Shown: one piece after another, positions 16,707 through 25,735 of the stretch
How the letters are laid out: each line of letters starts with the position of its first letter
How positions within the stretch are numbered: position 1 is the stretch's first letter
The notes under the pieces: generated by a model
The model's database searches: none
What the model saw: only the letters and a program-made list of their open reading frames with translations
What the model was told of the DNA's origin: nothing
Source of the DNA: Candidatus Equimonas faecalis
GTDB lineage: Bacteria > Bacteroidota > Bacteroidia > Bacteroidales > Bacteroidaceae
Direction of reading: 5' to 3'
Assembly (NCBI GenBank): GCA_018066245.1
Contig: JAGHRT010000004.1
Coordinates: forward strand, 62,001-126,000
DNA length: 64,000 nt
Translations under genes and position numbers: made by a program

Positions 16707-16731
16707 ACAACAATTATAATCCTCAATAATA

Positions 16732-18369
16732 ATGAAAAAGTATCTTTTCCTTTCCGCACTTTTCTGCACCGCTCTGGGTATGAACGCCCAGTGGCCCACT
16801 TCCTATGAGGGCGAGCCCGTGCAAATGACTCCCGACCTGCAAGACTACGGCGACGAGACCGTGACGAACTGCCACGGCGTGACCTTCAATGTTCAGTATG
16901 TAGCCCAGCACGGCACCGCCGGCGTCGATGATATGGAGTATGTTATCAGCATCGTCGATAAGGACGGCCACAATGTGACCACCCTCGACAAGGGTCTGGG
17001 CCTCGGCGTCTTCCAGAACCGCAGCTGGACGGCCTATAACAACACCCTCTATTGCGACCGCGACGGCAACCTCCTCGTGGGGGCCAACGACTGCCGCAAC
17101 AACCCCGACCCCAAGACGGCCGCCGTGGGTTACACCCTCTACAAAATCTCCGAGAAGGGCGAAATCCTCTGGCAGGTTGACCTCGCCGACAAGGCCGTAT
17201 ATCCTATCACCACCTCCTTCGGCATCGCACAGGACGGCGCCGGCGACTACATCTGCTGCTACACCGCTCCCGATATGAATGCCCCCGGCAACTACACCTA
17301 CATCGAAATGGAGAAGATCAGCAAGGACGGCAAGTCCCTCTGGCGCACCAAACTCCACGACCCCGAATTCAACTATATCTACAACTATCCCTACCTCGTG
17401 CAGGGTCCCGAAGGTGATGTCGTAATGGTCTATGCCTACGGCAGCAACCAGGACCTCTACGCCACCCGCATCAGCACCACCGACGGCAGCCAGGTGTGGA
17501 AGACGCGCTTCTACCGCAGCGGCTTCGCCACCTCCGGCTCCGCCATCTGGAACTATGTCCGCGTATGCTCCGACGGCAAGGGCGGCGTATTCACCCTCTG
17601 GTTTGACGACCGCGCCAACGACGGCTATTGGCAGGCTTATGTGAACTATGTTGACGCCGAAGGCAAGATTGCCTACCCCAACAAGATGAACGGCGTGAAG
17701 GTGGCCTACAACGGCGAGGACTACGCCGGCTTCTCCCACTCCAATATGGCCTTCTGCCACAGCGAGAAGGAACAGTGCGTGTATGTGGCTCTGCGCCACT
17801 ACGACACCGGCGGCGGCGGTACCAACGGTATCCTCGTGCAGAAAATCAGCGACGAGGGCGAACTGCTGTGGCCTGCCGAGGGTATCTTCGTGGAAACGAC
17901 GGTGAAGAACCTTGCCGTGGCCAACCCCCAGCCCCAGCCTGCCCCCGACGGCGGTTGCGTAGTGTTCTATCAGACCGGCAACAGTATGTCGCAGTACGGC
18001 GGTAAGAACAACTATGCTGCCAAGTACGGCCCCGACGGCACCAAGGAGTGGAGCATGAAGACCGACCACTATTTCACCTATAAGACCAACCTGCGCTCCT
18101 CTGACCTCATCGACAACAGTTACTGGGTAATCAACTGGGAAGACCAGCGCAAGCTGCCCTTCCCCCCCGCTGGCTGCTTCCCCCGCTATGCCGCACGCAT
18201 CAATGCCGACGGCACCTTCGGCGACACCGAGGGCATCCAGAACACCAGCCTGACCACCTACGAGGGCGCTCAGTACTACGACGTCACCGGCAAGCAACTC
18301 CTCGCTCCCGCCAAGGGCCTGAATATCGTGAAGACCCCCGCCGGCGTGAAGAAGCATGTGATGAGATAA
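16732..18369 (+). CDS. Secreted beta-propeller-like protein with T9SS-type tail, paralogue B
   Basis: A 545-aa protein (MKKYLFLSALFCTALGMNAQ signal peptide) colinear with paralogue A along its length: both have AQWPTS after the signal, GNL..DCRNN, DGSxxWxxRFYR, NKMN, ELLW and PDGGCVVFYQTG, and both end with KGLNIVKTPxGVKK. The same Asp-Gly repeat pattern suggests a propeller-like fold. No catalytic motif was recognised. It is probably surface-attached or secreted by T9SS. Tandem duplication followed by divergence is the simplest origin. Confidence 0.8.
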   Translation: MKKYLFLSALFCTALGMNAQWPTSYEGEPVQMTPDLQDYGDETVTNCHGVTFNVQYVAQHGTAGVDDMEYVISIVDKDGHNVTTLDKGLGLGVFQNRSWTAYNNTLYCDRDGNLLVGANDCRNNPDPKTAAVGYTLYKISEKGEILWQVDLADKAVYPITTSFGIAQDGAGDYICCYTAPDMNAPGNYTYIEMEKISKDGKSLWRTKLHDPEFNYIYNYPYLVQGPEGDVVMVYAYGSNQDLYATRISTTDGSQVWKTRFYRSGFATSGSAIWNYVRVCSDGKGGVFTLWFDDRANDGYWQAYVNYVDAEGKIAYPNKMNGVKVAYNGEDYAGFSHSNMAFCHSEKEQCVYVALRHYDTGGGGTNGILVQKISDEGELLWPAEGIFVETTVKNLAVANPQPQPAPDGGCVVFYQTGNSMSQYGGKNNYAAKYGPDGTKEWSMKTDHYFTYKTNLRSSDLIDNSYWVINWEDQRKLPFPPAGCFPRYAARINADGTFGDTEGIQNTSLTTYEGAQYYDVTGKQLLAPAKGLNIVKTPAGVKKHVMR

Positions 18370-18370
18370 T

Positions 18371-18406
18371 CTAGAACTGCTAGAACCTCTAGAAAATCTA
18401 GAACAT
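18371..18406 (+). repeat. Four 9-bp CTAGAA-type tandem repeats, third array
   Basis: CTAG at 18371, 18380, 18389 and 18398, period exactly 9 bp, starting 2 bp after the stop codon of paralogue B and 60 bp before the giant adhesin gene. Confidence 0.9.
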
Positions 18407-18465
18407 CATATTGACAACCCCAATCCTTTTTTACAATTCACTTTATTAACTAAAACCGTACAGAC

Positions 18466-21400
18466 ATGAAGAAAATTTTCTGTCTCATTGCGCTTATGAT
18501 TGCCACGGTATCTCTGGCATCTGCGCAAGTCGCTGCGTATTCGCTGACAAAGACCAGCGGTACGTATGCTGCACTGTTCCCAGGTAAAGCTCTGGATCTC
18601 TCTACGGTGAAGTACGTTCCTGCAGAAGGTGACGCAAAGGCCCAAAATGAGGCCGTTGCTTTCGCCTGCGGTGCCGATGGCGCGGTACAAGGTACCTCGC
18701 TGACGGAAATCAAGGGTCTGCCTCTCGGATTTGATTTCGAGATCGGTAGCACTACGGCCAAGTACTTCGCTGTAAGTGGTACAGGTGTCGTTTACCTGAG
18801 CGACACAGAGACGTTCAAGGTGTGGCCCGCCCAGCCTTACAACGCTCTTACCGCTAGTTCCAGTTACTCATCGGTCCCCGTCGTGGGTATTTCTGGCAAC
18901 CAGAGCAAAGTGCGCATTACTGACCAAAGCTCCATTGCTTACAACACTTCCGGTGGAGAAGGTCAGCACGTGTTCACTGCTCAGTTCAAGAACGTTGGTA
19001 TTGCTACCAACTACAACGGCACCACCGTTGCCACAGCCAACATGCAGGTGAAACTGTATGAGGAAAACGACCGCGTGGAAATCATTCTCGGTGAATGGAC
19101 TTGCGAAGGATCTATCCCTGGCGTGCGCATCGGTCTCGCTGGTTTCAATGGTGACCTGCTCAACCTGAAAGGTTCTCTTGCTGAACCCCAGGTTTCTTCC
19201 ACCTCCAGCATGATTTCTAGCCTTGCGGCCAGCGACTTCGTTCCAGGTACCACCTATGCCTTTGACGTTCCCGCTCCTTGCGTGACGCCTACAGCCCAGC
19301 CCACTGATCTCACAGCCAACATTACCTCTGTTTCCGCAGAAGGTAGCTTCACTGCCGTAGAATCTGGTGTGGACAAGTATCTCATCGTTCTCCTTCAGGG
19401 CGACGCTACCTTCACTCCTGCCGATGGCGAAACTTACGCTTCCAAGGATACTCCTGCCGAAGGCGTTTCCATCCTCGACTTCGGTACGGCTACCACCTAT
19501 CGCACCCAGACTCTGGGCAATCTCACCCCCTCCACCAACTACACCATACGTGTGTATTCTGTAAACAACATGTGTAAGGGCGGTCCTCTCTACAACCTTA
19601 ACAATCCTGCCGAGGTGCAGTTCACCACGGCTCTGGATATGCCCGCAAGCCTCGTTGCTACACCCGCATCCACCACTTCTGTGAAGATTAATGTGGCTGC
19701 CGATTCTAAGGGCGACCAGGTTCTCGTGGCTGTTAACCAGAACCCCGCTCTGAACTTCTCCACCCACTTCCCCGAGAGTTATGGTGCTTTCGGCACTCCC
19801 GCCGGCACTTACAAGGTGGGTGACGAAATCGAAGGCGGTGGCCGCGTCGTTTATGTAGGTCCTGCCAAAGACGGTATCGTAGCCGACGGCTTCAAGACCA
19901 ACCAGCCTGTATATGTCAATGCATGGAGCACCGACGGTGCCGGCAACTATGGCACTATCTATCAGGAAGGCCGTACCTCCACCGAACTCCAGCTCCCCTA
20001 CGCTGCCGACTATCATAACATGGGCACCTATATGGAGCCTGCCGGCTATGTAGTAAACGACGAGTATATCTCCAACGTAACAGTTGACACTGGCGCTGAC
20101 GGCCACACGGCTGCCAACGGTTTCAGTTGGAAGTCCGCCGGTGCTGCCGGTGCCGACGATATGGCCGTGGGTACCGTTACCCTCCCCGCCTTCCAGATTC
20201 CCGCTGCCGGCGCTCGTATGACCTTCGACTATCAGATTTATATCTGGCAGCGCATGGGCAACAGCGTTGTAAACTGGGAAGACCATATTTTTGACGTTGA
20301 GGTTGCCGAAGCCGGTACCGACAACTACAAGAGCATCTTCCAGCTGGGTGACGGCAAGGCCCCTGAGGTCAACGACGTCGAGTTCCACACCTACTCTGTT
20401 GATCCCGAAGGTTTCAAGGCCTACGCCGGCAAGAAGGTTAGCCTCCGCTTCAAGTGGTCTCGTTACAGCGATGCCTACAGCTTCATCCACAACATTTTCA
20501 TCGAAGAAGTTCCCGAAATCGACTACGCCAGCGAAGTTACCGTTGCTGCCGTTGACGGCGGTGACGTCACCATCGACTGGACCGATCGCTATGCCGACGC
20601 CGCCAAGTGGGAGGTACGCTACCAGAAGGTAGGCACCACCTCTTGGAGCGAGCCCGTAGCCACCACCGAGAAGCCTTACACCATCACAGGCCTCGACCTC
20701 AGCAGCCAGTACACCATCCAGGTACGCGTCGTTGCTGATGATAAGGTAAGCCCCTGGGCTGAAGTTACTGCTCGCACCGGTCTCGGCGCTCCCTTCAGCA
20801 TCACCTACGAGGCTGTTCCCTTCACTGACGGTTGGGAAGCCAAGCAGTTTGCTATTGACGGCGATGCCATCACCTTCACCGATGATGCAGTCTCCAACTG
20901 GCGCTTCAACGCCAACTATGGTCTGATGTATAGCGGCAACTACGACCGCGCTCTCGTTACCCCCACCATCAAGCTGGGCGAAGCCGAGCAGTCCTACACC
21001 ATCACCATCACTCCCGGACGTGTCGTTACTACTGCTCTCAAGAACGCCAGCTACATCGCTGTGTCCAAGGACAACGGCGAAACCTGGAAGCTTGCCGACG
21101 CAGTAGCTTTCGACGGTATGACTTCTTCCGTTCAGATGAACCTCAGCGGTAATGTCAAGATTGCCGTCTGCATTGCCAAGGGTAACAACACTTATTATAT
21201 TAAGGGCTTTGAAATCGAGAAGTCTCCTTCTCAGTTCGTTCTCGGTCCTGAGGACATCAGCGCCAAGAAAGCTTATATTATCTACACCGATGCTCGCGGT
21301 GGCCTTACTATTGAAAATGAAGAAGCCACGAACCTCCGCGGCACTCTCCAGAAGGATCTGGAGGCTCAGGAGCAGGACAAGGCCAACGTCTTCCAGCAGT

Positions 21401-24400
21401 TTGCTTTCGTTGGCTACGAAGGTACATACTACCTCTATAGCGTAGGCGCCAAGAAGTATGTAAGTGCCACCGGTCTCACCGATCAAGCTGTCAATGCTAT
21501 CCAGTTCGCCGACGCTGACGAAACTACCGTACGTCTGCTCTTTGATGGCAGCCACAATATCAACTTGGGCGGTAGCAAGGAGTATGTCTGCGGTTCTTGG
21601 AGCACCAAGGATGCCGGAAACAGCTTCAAGATTGAGATTGCTGCCGACTTCGACCAGAGCGAACTTACCGCTGCCATCAAGGAAGCTGTAGAACAAGCCA
21701 AGCGTAACGAAGCTCTTGCAGCAGCTATCGCCGCTGCCAAGGCCGCTTACGCCGAGAACAACACGCCTGGTGCTGTCTCCGAAGAAGGTCTCATCACCAG
21801 TGCAGATCAGTTCTATTCCGACTACTCCGACAGTGAGGAAGGCACCAGCTTTGAACCCCTCATTGATGGCGATCCCAACACCATTTGGCACTCCGACTGG
21901 CATGATGAAGCACCCGAAGGTGCTCACAGCCTCGAAGTTACTCTGCCCGAGACCCTTGAAGGCGACCTCCAGCTCTCCTTCGTACGCCGCAGCGGTAAAA
22001 ATGGTGTTCGCAACCAAGTTACCACCTTCGAGGTTCAGAGCCTCGGCGCAGAAGGCGAAGTAACTGGTACTACTGTTCTTATTCTTCCCTTTGGTTCTGC
22101 AGGCGAGACGGCCACAGGCTGCTTCACCATTCCTGCTCCCACCCAGAAGCTCCGCTTCGTAGCCAAGGAAATCACCACTCCCGAAGAACCCTGCTGGAAC
22201 TGCGCAGGCTTCCAACTCTACAAGGTTATTGAGCCTTCCAACAACAGCAAGCAGCCCGAACTGGCCGTCGACCTTCTCAGCGCCATTGAAAAGGCTTCCG
22301 ACGTTGAGGATGCCACCAATAGCGATATTGAGAGAATCACTCAGGCTACGGATACCTATAAAGAGTTCATCACAAAGACCGTTTACACCTACACCATCAA
22401 CCTCGTGGATGCACCCGAAGGTGCTCAGGTTACTATCGGCGACGGTGTTTACACCAATGGCCAAACCGTGAAGAGCTATGAAGAAATTACCGCCGAAAGT
22501 GTTGAGGCCACATACGAAGGCTACACCACCAGCGTAAAAGTAGCTGAGGACGTTATCACCGTAACCTACACCAAGGAAGGCGTCAAGCCCGACACTGAGA
22601 CCAAATACTTTACCGCACAGCAGTTGCGCGACGAAGTAGCTAAGCTCGGTGGTGCTGAAATCGCCATTCTCGGTGTTACCACCACTGGCAATAAATACAT
22701 CACTGAGGTAGCAAGCCTTGGCGCTGTTTCCGAAGATGGCACCCTTGAAGGTGCCCGCGACCCGCAGGAAGCCGAAGTACTCGATGTATTCCCCGTTGAA
22801 GGTGGCTACATCCTCCACCGCGGTGAAGACTTGATGGCTGGCTACATTGGCCTGGATGGCAATACCTTCAAGGCTGTCTCCAACATAAGCGAAGCTGTAG
22901 TTTGGAACATCGTTGGCCCCGACGAGGAAGGCTACGGCACCGTTTCTGGCTACGACGACCTCTATACCGACATTGCCAAGGAACTCAACCCCAACATGGT
23001 TCGCTTCATCCAGTCTGGTACTTCCAACAACTACCTGAACGGCCAAGCTTCCGCAACCATTGGCGGTGTTCGCACTGGCACCGGCGCCTGGAGCTTCAAC
23101 TATGTACGCAACGCCCTGTATCAGATTGAGCCTCCTGCATATCAGTACATCGTCAGCATGGAGAATGCCCCCGAAGGTGCTACTGTCGTCATCGACGAGT
23201 GCACCTACGAGAACGGCGAGACCGTTTACAGCGACACCGAGATTACGGCTGCTGACGTAACCGCTGAATACGAAGGCTACACCACCAGCGTAACCGTAGA
23301 GAATGGCGTTATCACCGTAACCTACGTTCTGGCTCCTATTGATCCCGACTATCGTCCCGCTCTCGCAGAAGCCATCAACGCCGGTGAGGAAGCTCTCGCA
23401 GCCCACGAAATTGAAGAGCCTCTCTTAACCATCATCATGGACGAAGGCCTCATCAAGTCCGCTGATCAGTTCTCTTCCGACTACGCTGATTCCGACGAAG
23501 GTAAGGACTTCGGTGCCCTTATCGACGGAAATCCTGCCACGTTCTGGCATACCGACTGGCACGGCAGCGCTCCCGAAGGCGCTCACAGCTTCGACGTGAA
23601 CCTGCCTGGCAACGAACTCACGACCTTAGCCGTGAAGTACACCGGTCGTCTGAATCAGAACAACTGCTCGCCCATCGTGATGACCGTCTATGGCAAGAAC
23701 GAAGGCGATGAAGAGTGGACTGAAATCACCACCCTCACCCAGGAGGACGGTCTCGGCGCATACGCTGGACAGGGCCACACCTCCGACGTTGAAGCCCTCT
23801 CCGACGTGTTTGCATTCACTACCGACAAGGCCTACACCAACTTCCGCTTCGAAGCCCACGCCGTTTGGGCTGATGCCGGTGTATGGACCGACATCGAGGA
23901 TTACGAACTGCCCGAAGGTGCTGAAGCCAATGACGAGCCTTGCTTCAACTACTCTGAATTCCAGATGTACGAAGCAACCCTCAACAACTACGACATCGAT
24001 CCTACCATCATTGCAGCCCTGCAAAGCGCTATCAATGAGGGTAAGAAACTCTACAACGACGAGACCATCGCTGACAGCGATACTCAGCTCCAGACGGCCA
24101 CCGAGAATATCAACGCCGCCATCGAAGCCGTTGAGAAAGCCGAGCCCATTATCTTCAACTACACTGTAACCATCACCGGTGCTGAGGCCACCGTTACCAT
24201 CATGGGCGAGACCTTCGAAGACGGCGACGAGATGATGGTTTCCAAGGCTATCACTGCCGAGGACGTTATTCCTCAAGTAATTGACGGCTACGAAGCCATC
24301 GTTACCGTAGAGGACGGCGTAATCGCAGTAACCTACACCTTGATTGAAGGTATCAACAGCATCGACAGCAACAAGCAGAACGGCATCCGCTTCAACCTCC

Positions 24401-24471
24401 AGGGTCAGCAGATCGGCACCAACGTGCGCGGCATCAGCATCCTGAACGGTCGCAAGGTGCTTGTGAAGTAA
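18466..24471 (+). CDS. 2001-aa modular surface adhesin with T9SS-type tail
   Basis: The signal peptide is MKKIFCLIALMIATVSLASAQ. By reading, the order is: fibronectin-III-like regions (about 270-390 and 690-775), a cleaved-adhesin/choice-of-anchor-J-like beta-sandwich (about 505-685), another sandwich (about 776-925), and a beta-rich segment (925-1095). Then come two F5/8 discoidin-like domains (about 1109-1255 and 1658-1838; FEPLIDGDPNTIWHSDWH and FGALIDGNPATFWHTDWH) with helical FIVAR-like spacers. Three copies of a 62-residue unit ending EGYTTSVxVxxxVITVTY lie at about 1307, 1560 and 1898. The tail RGISILNGRKVLVK is T9SS-like. A carbohydrate- or host-binding role is inferred from the discoidin-type domains. 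A strong terminator follows. Confidence 0.87.
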   Translation: MKKIFCLIALMIATVSLASAQVAAYSLTKTSGTYAALFPGKALDLSTVKYVPAEGDAKAQNEAVAFACGADGAVQGTSLTEIKGLPLGFDFEIGSTTAKYFAVSGTGVVYLSDTETFKVWPAQPYNALTASSSYSSVPVVGISGNQSKVRITDQSSIAYNTSGGEGQHVFTAQFKNVGIATNYNGTTVATANMQVKLYEENDRVEIILGEWTCEGSIPGVRIGLAGFNGDLLNLKGSLAEPQVSSTSSMISSLAASDFVPGTTYAFDVPAPCVTPTAQPTDLTANITSVSAEGSFTAVESGVDKYLIVLLQGDATFTPADGETYASKDTPAEGVSILDFGTATTYRTQTLGNLTPSTNYTIRVYSVNNMCKGGPLYNLNNPAEVQFTTALDMPASLVATPASTTSVKINVAADSKGDQVLVAVNQNPALNFSTHFPESYGAFGTPAGTYKVGDEIEGGGRVVYVGPAKDGIVADGFKTNQPVYVNAWSTDGAGNYGTIYQEGRTSTELQLPYAADYHNMGTYMEPAGYVVNDEYISNVTVDTGADGHTAANGFSWKSAGAAGADDMAVGTVTLPAFQIPAAGARMTFDYQIYIWQRMGNSVVNWEDHIFDVEVAEAGTDNYKSIFQLGDGKAPEVNDVEFHTYSVDPEGFKAYAGKKVSLRFKWSRYSDAYSFIHNIFIEEVPEIDYASEVTVAAVDGGDVTIDWTDRYADAAKWEVRYQKVGTTSWSEPVATTEKPYTITGLDLSSQYTIQVRVVADDKVSPWAEVTARTGLGAPFSITYEAVPFTDGWEAKQFAIDGDAITFTDDAVSNWRFNANYGLMYSGNYDRALVTPTIKLGEAEQSYTITITPGRVVTTALKNASYIAVSKDNGETWKLADAVAFDGMTSSVQMNLSGNVKIAVCIAKGNNTYYIKGFEIEKSPSQFVLGPEDISAKKAYIIYTDARGGLTIENEEATNLRGTLQKDLEAQEQDKANVFQQFAFVGYEGTYYLYSVGAKKYVSATGLTDQAVNAIQFADADETTVRLLFDGSHNINLGGSKEYVCGSWSTKDAGNSFKIEIAADFDQSELTAAIKEAVEQAKRNEALAAAIAAAKAAYAENNTPGAVSEEGLITSADQFYSDYSDSEEGTSFEPLIDGDPNTIWHSDWHDEAPEGAHSLEVTLPETLEGDLQLSFVRRSGKNGVRNQVTTFEVQSLGAEGEVTGTTVLILPFGSAGETATGCFTIPAPTQKLRFVAKEITTPEEPCWNCAGFQLYKVIEPSNNSKQPELAVDLLSAIEKASDVEDATNSDIERITQATDTYKEFITKTVYTYTINLVDAPEGAQVTIGDGVYTNGQTVKSYEEITAESVEATYEGYTTSVKVAEDVITVTYTKEGVKPDTETKYFTAQQLRDEVAKLGGAEIAILGVTTTGNKYITEVASLGAVSEDGTLEGARDPQEAEVLDVFPVEGGYILHRGEDLMAGYIGLDGNTFKAVSNISEAVVWNIVGPDEEGYGTVSGYDDLYTDIAKELNPNMVRFIQSGTSNNYLNGQASATIGGVRTGTGAWSFNYVRNALYQIEPPAYQYIVSMENAPEGATVVIDECTYENGETVYSDTEITAADVTAEYEGYTTSVTVENGVITVTYVLAPIDPDYRPALAEAINAGEEALAAHEIEEPLLTIIMDEGLIKSADQFSSDYADSDEGKDFGALIDGNPATFWHTDWHGSAPEGAHSFDVNLPGNELTTLAVKYTGRLNQNNCSPIVMTVYGKNEGDEEWTEITTLTQEDGLGAYAGQGHTSDVEALSDVFAFTTDKAYTNFRFEAHAVWADAGVWTDIEDYELPEGAEANDEPCFNYSEFQMYEATLNNYDIDPTIIAALQSAINEGKKLYNDETIADSDTQLQTATENINAAIEAVEKAEPIIFNYTVTITGAEATVTIMGETFEDGDEMMVSKAITAEDVIPQVIDGYEAIVTVEDGVIAVTYTLIEGINSIDSNKQNGIRFNLQGQQIGTNVRGISILNGRKVLVK

Positions 24472-24517
24472 TCCATCCGACACTTGTACAGGGCGCTGCC
24501 CTGCTCCTCTGACCGAA

Positions 24518-24555
24518 GAAGCCCTGGGACATCAAGTCCTGGGGCTTCCTCTTTT
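24518..24555 (+). terminator. Intrinsic terminator after the giant adhesin gene
   Basis: A 13-bp stem (two G-U pairs) is formed by GAAGCCCTGGGAC at 24518-24530 and GTCCTGGGGCTTC at 24536-24548, followed by CTCTTTT. It ends the 13.3-24.5 kb group. Confidence 0.85.
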
Positions 24556-24633
24556 CTCCGGTCTATAAAGGCTCTTGCCCCGCCCGCCTGTAAGGATAAG
24601 GGCTGGCAGGGCAGGATGTGTTAGTCTATAGAG

Positions 24634-24706
24634 TAGGGCTTCCTGGCCTATAGGACAGTCATTCTTAGTCCGCCGACAGTTTTCCCTATCGGCGGGACAG
24701 TTATTT
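24634..24706 (+). repeat. REP-like motif: CTATAG plus CCGCCGA hairpin
   Basis: TAGTCTATAG and GGCCTATAGG are followed by GTCCGCCGACAGTTTT; CCGCCGA 24670-24676 pairs with TCGGCGG 24689-24695. Related sequence occurs at 28471-28545, 55022-55084 and, inside a gene, at 58089-58203. Confidence 0.6.
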
Positions 24707-24708
24707 CC

Positions 24709-24890
24709 CGCTTATTCGCCACACTAAGCTACGCTTTTAATTGTCTCCACTCGGAAAAGCCCAGAAAAACTCCGCTTTTCTTGGCTTTTCCCTCGCTTAT
24801 TCGTAACATTAAGCTACGCTTTTAATTACTCTCACTCGGAAAAGCCCAGAAAAACTCCGCTTTTCTTGGCTTTTCCCTCGCTTATTCGTA
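24709..24890 (+). repeat. 85-bp promoter-like tandem repeats upstream of the lysozyme gene
   Basis: Two near-identical 85-bp units (for example ACTCGGAAAAGCCC at 24749 and 24834) plus a partial third. Each unit has a hairpin-forming core (AGCCCAGAAAA, TTTTCTTGGCT) and ends CGCTTATTCG. After the last unit, CGCTTATTCG runs straight into the consensus -7 box TAATTTTG; after the earlier units the corresponding bases are degenerate (TAACATTAAG, CCACACTAAG). The reverse-complement family occurs at 36130-36434. Confidence 0.85.
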
Positions 24891-24896
24891 ATTTTG
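24866..24896 (+). promoter_or_regulatory. Promoter of the GH25 lysozyme gene, near-leaderless
   Basis: TTGG at 24866-24869, a 19-bp spacer and TAATTTTG at 24889-24896 match the consensus well. The ATG is only 4 bp beyond the -7 box, so transcription would start at or very near the start codon and the mRNA would be leaderless or nearly so. Confidence 0.7.
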
Positions 24897-24900
24897 TAGC

Positions 24901-25725
24901 ATGATTGCCTATCGCCGACTTTTCATACTCATCATAGCCTGCATCTGCTGCGGCACCCTCGCTCAAGCCTCCGACAGAAAAAAGAAGGACAAGGCCGAAA
25001 CGAAAGTGGCCGACTGGGGCATGGTCGAGCCCGACGCCATGCCGCACCACGCCATCGCCAGCCAGATGCCGTCCAGCCCCTCCCCCACCCTTCTGCCCGA
25101 AATGCGCACGCGCCGCTCCTTCAATCCCACCCACCGCGAGGGCATTGACGTGAGCCACTATCAGGGGCGCATCGACTGGCAGCGTGTGGCCAGCGAGGGC
25201 AACGTGAGCTATGCCTACATCAAGTGCAGCGAAGGGGCCACCATTCAGGACGAATACTACCGCACCAACATTGAAAACGCCCGCAGAGCCGGTCTCAACG
25301 TGGGAGCCTACCATTTCTACCGGCCAGCCTCCTCCCCCAACGACCAGCTCAACAATATGACGCGCATCGCCCTCAAGCGCGACTTCGACCTCGTGCCCAT
25401 CATCGACATTGAGCACCGAGGCAACGAAAGCCACGGACGATTCATAGCCAACCTCCGACAGTTCATCGAAGCCGTGGCCCGGCACTACAACTGCCGCCCC
25501 ATGCTCTATACCGGGCAGAACTTCTACAACAAATACCTCGTCGGCGAGTTCGACGACTACCTCTGGATGATAGCCAAATACAAGGACGGCCCGCCCGAAC
25601 TTTCCGACGGCATGGACTACGCCTTCTGGCAATTCACCAGCAAAGCCCGCGTGCCGGGCATCAGCGGCAACGTGGACCGTTCCTGCCTGATGAGCGGCCA
25701 CAAACTGGACGACATCGCCATGTAA
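24901..25725 (+). CDS. GH25-family lysozyme, exported
   Basis: A 274-aa protein with N-terminal signal segment (RLFILIIACICCGTLAQA), a variable linker, and a GH25 domain from about residue 80 to the end. GH25 motifs are GIDVSHYQGRIDW (catalytic-site Asp), YAYIKCSEGATIQD, VGAYHFYRP, and PIIDIEHRG carrying the acidic catalytic pair. It should cleave muramic acid beta-1,4 bonds in peptidoglycan in the periplasm or outside. It precedes ispE by 10 bp and probably shares its transcript. No phage genes are near, so a cell-wall role is more likely than a prophage remnant. Confidence 0.92.
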   Translation: MIAYRRLFILIIACICCGTLAQASDRKKKDKAETKVADWGMVEPDAMPHHAIASQMPSSPSPTLLPEMRTRRSFNPTHREGIDVSHYQGRIDWQRVASEGNVSYAYIKCSEGATIQDEYYRTNIENARRAGLNVGAYHFYRPASSPNDQLNNMTRIALKRDFDLVPIIDIEHRGNESHGRFIANLRQFIEAVARHYNCRPMLYTGQNFYNKYLVGEFDDYLWMIAKYKDGPPELSDGMDYAFWQFTSKARVPGISGNVDRSCLMSGHKLDDIAM

Positions 25726-25735
25726 CCCCCACACT

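Noticed and set aside
18868..23406. A 1512-codon open frame antisense to the giant adhesin gene
   Set aside because: It mirrors the sense gene's codon pattern; it has no signal peptide, no recognised motif and no promoter. The sense frame has domains and a tail. Long antisense frames also occur opposite thrS (41025-43022), both 545-aa genes and others, so this is a composition effect.
24901..25725. GH25 lysozyme as a prophage endolysin
   Set aside because: No holin, tail or other phage genes nearby; it has a signal peptide and is directly followed by ispE in a housekeeping run.
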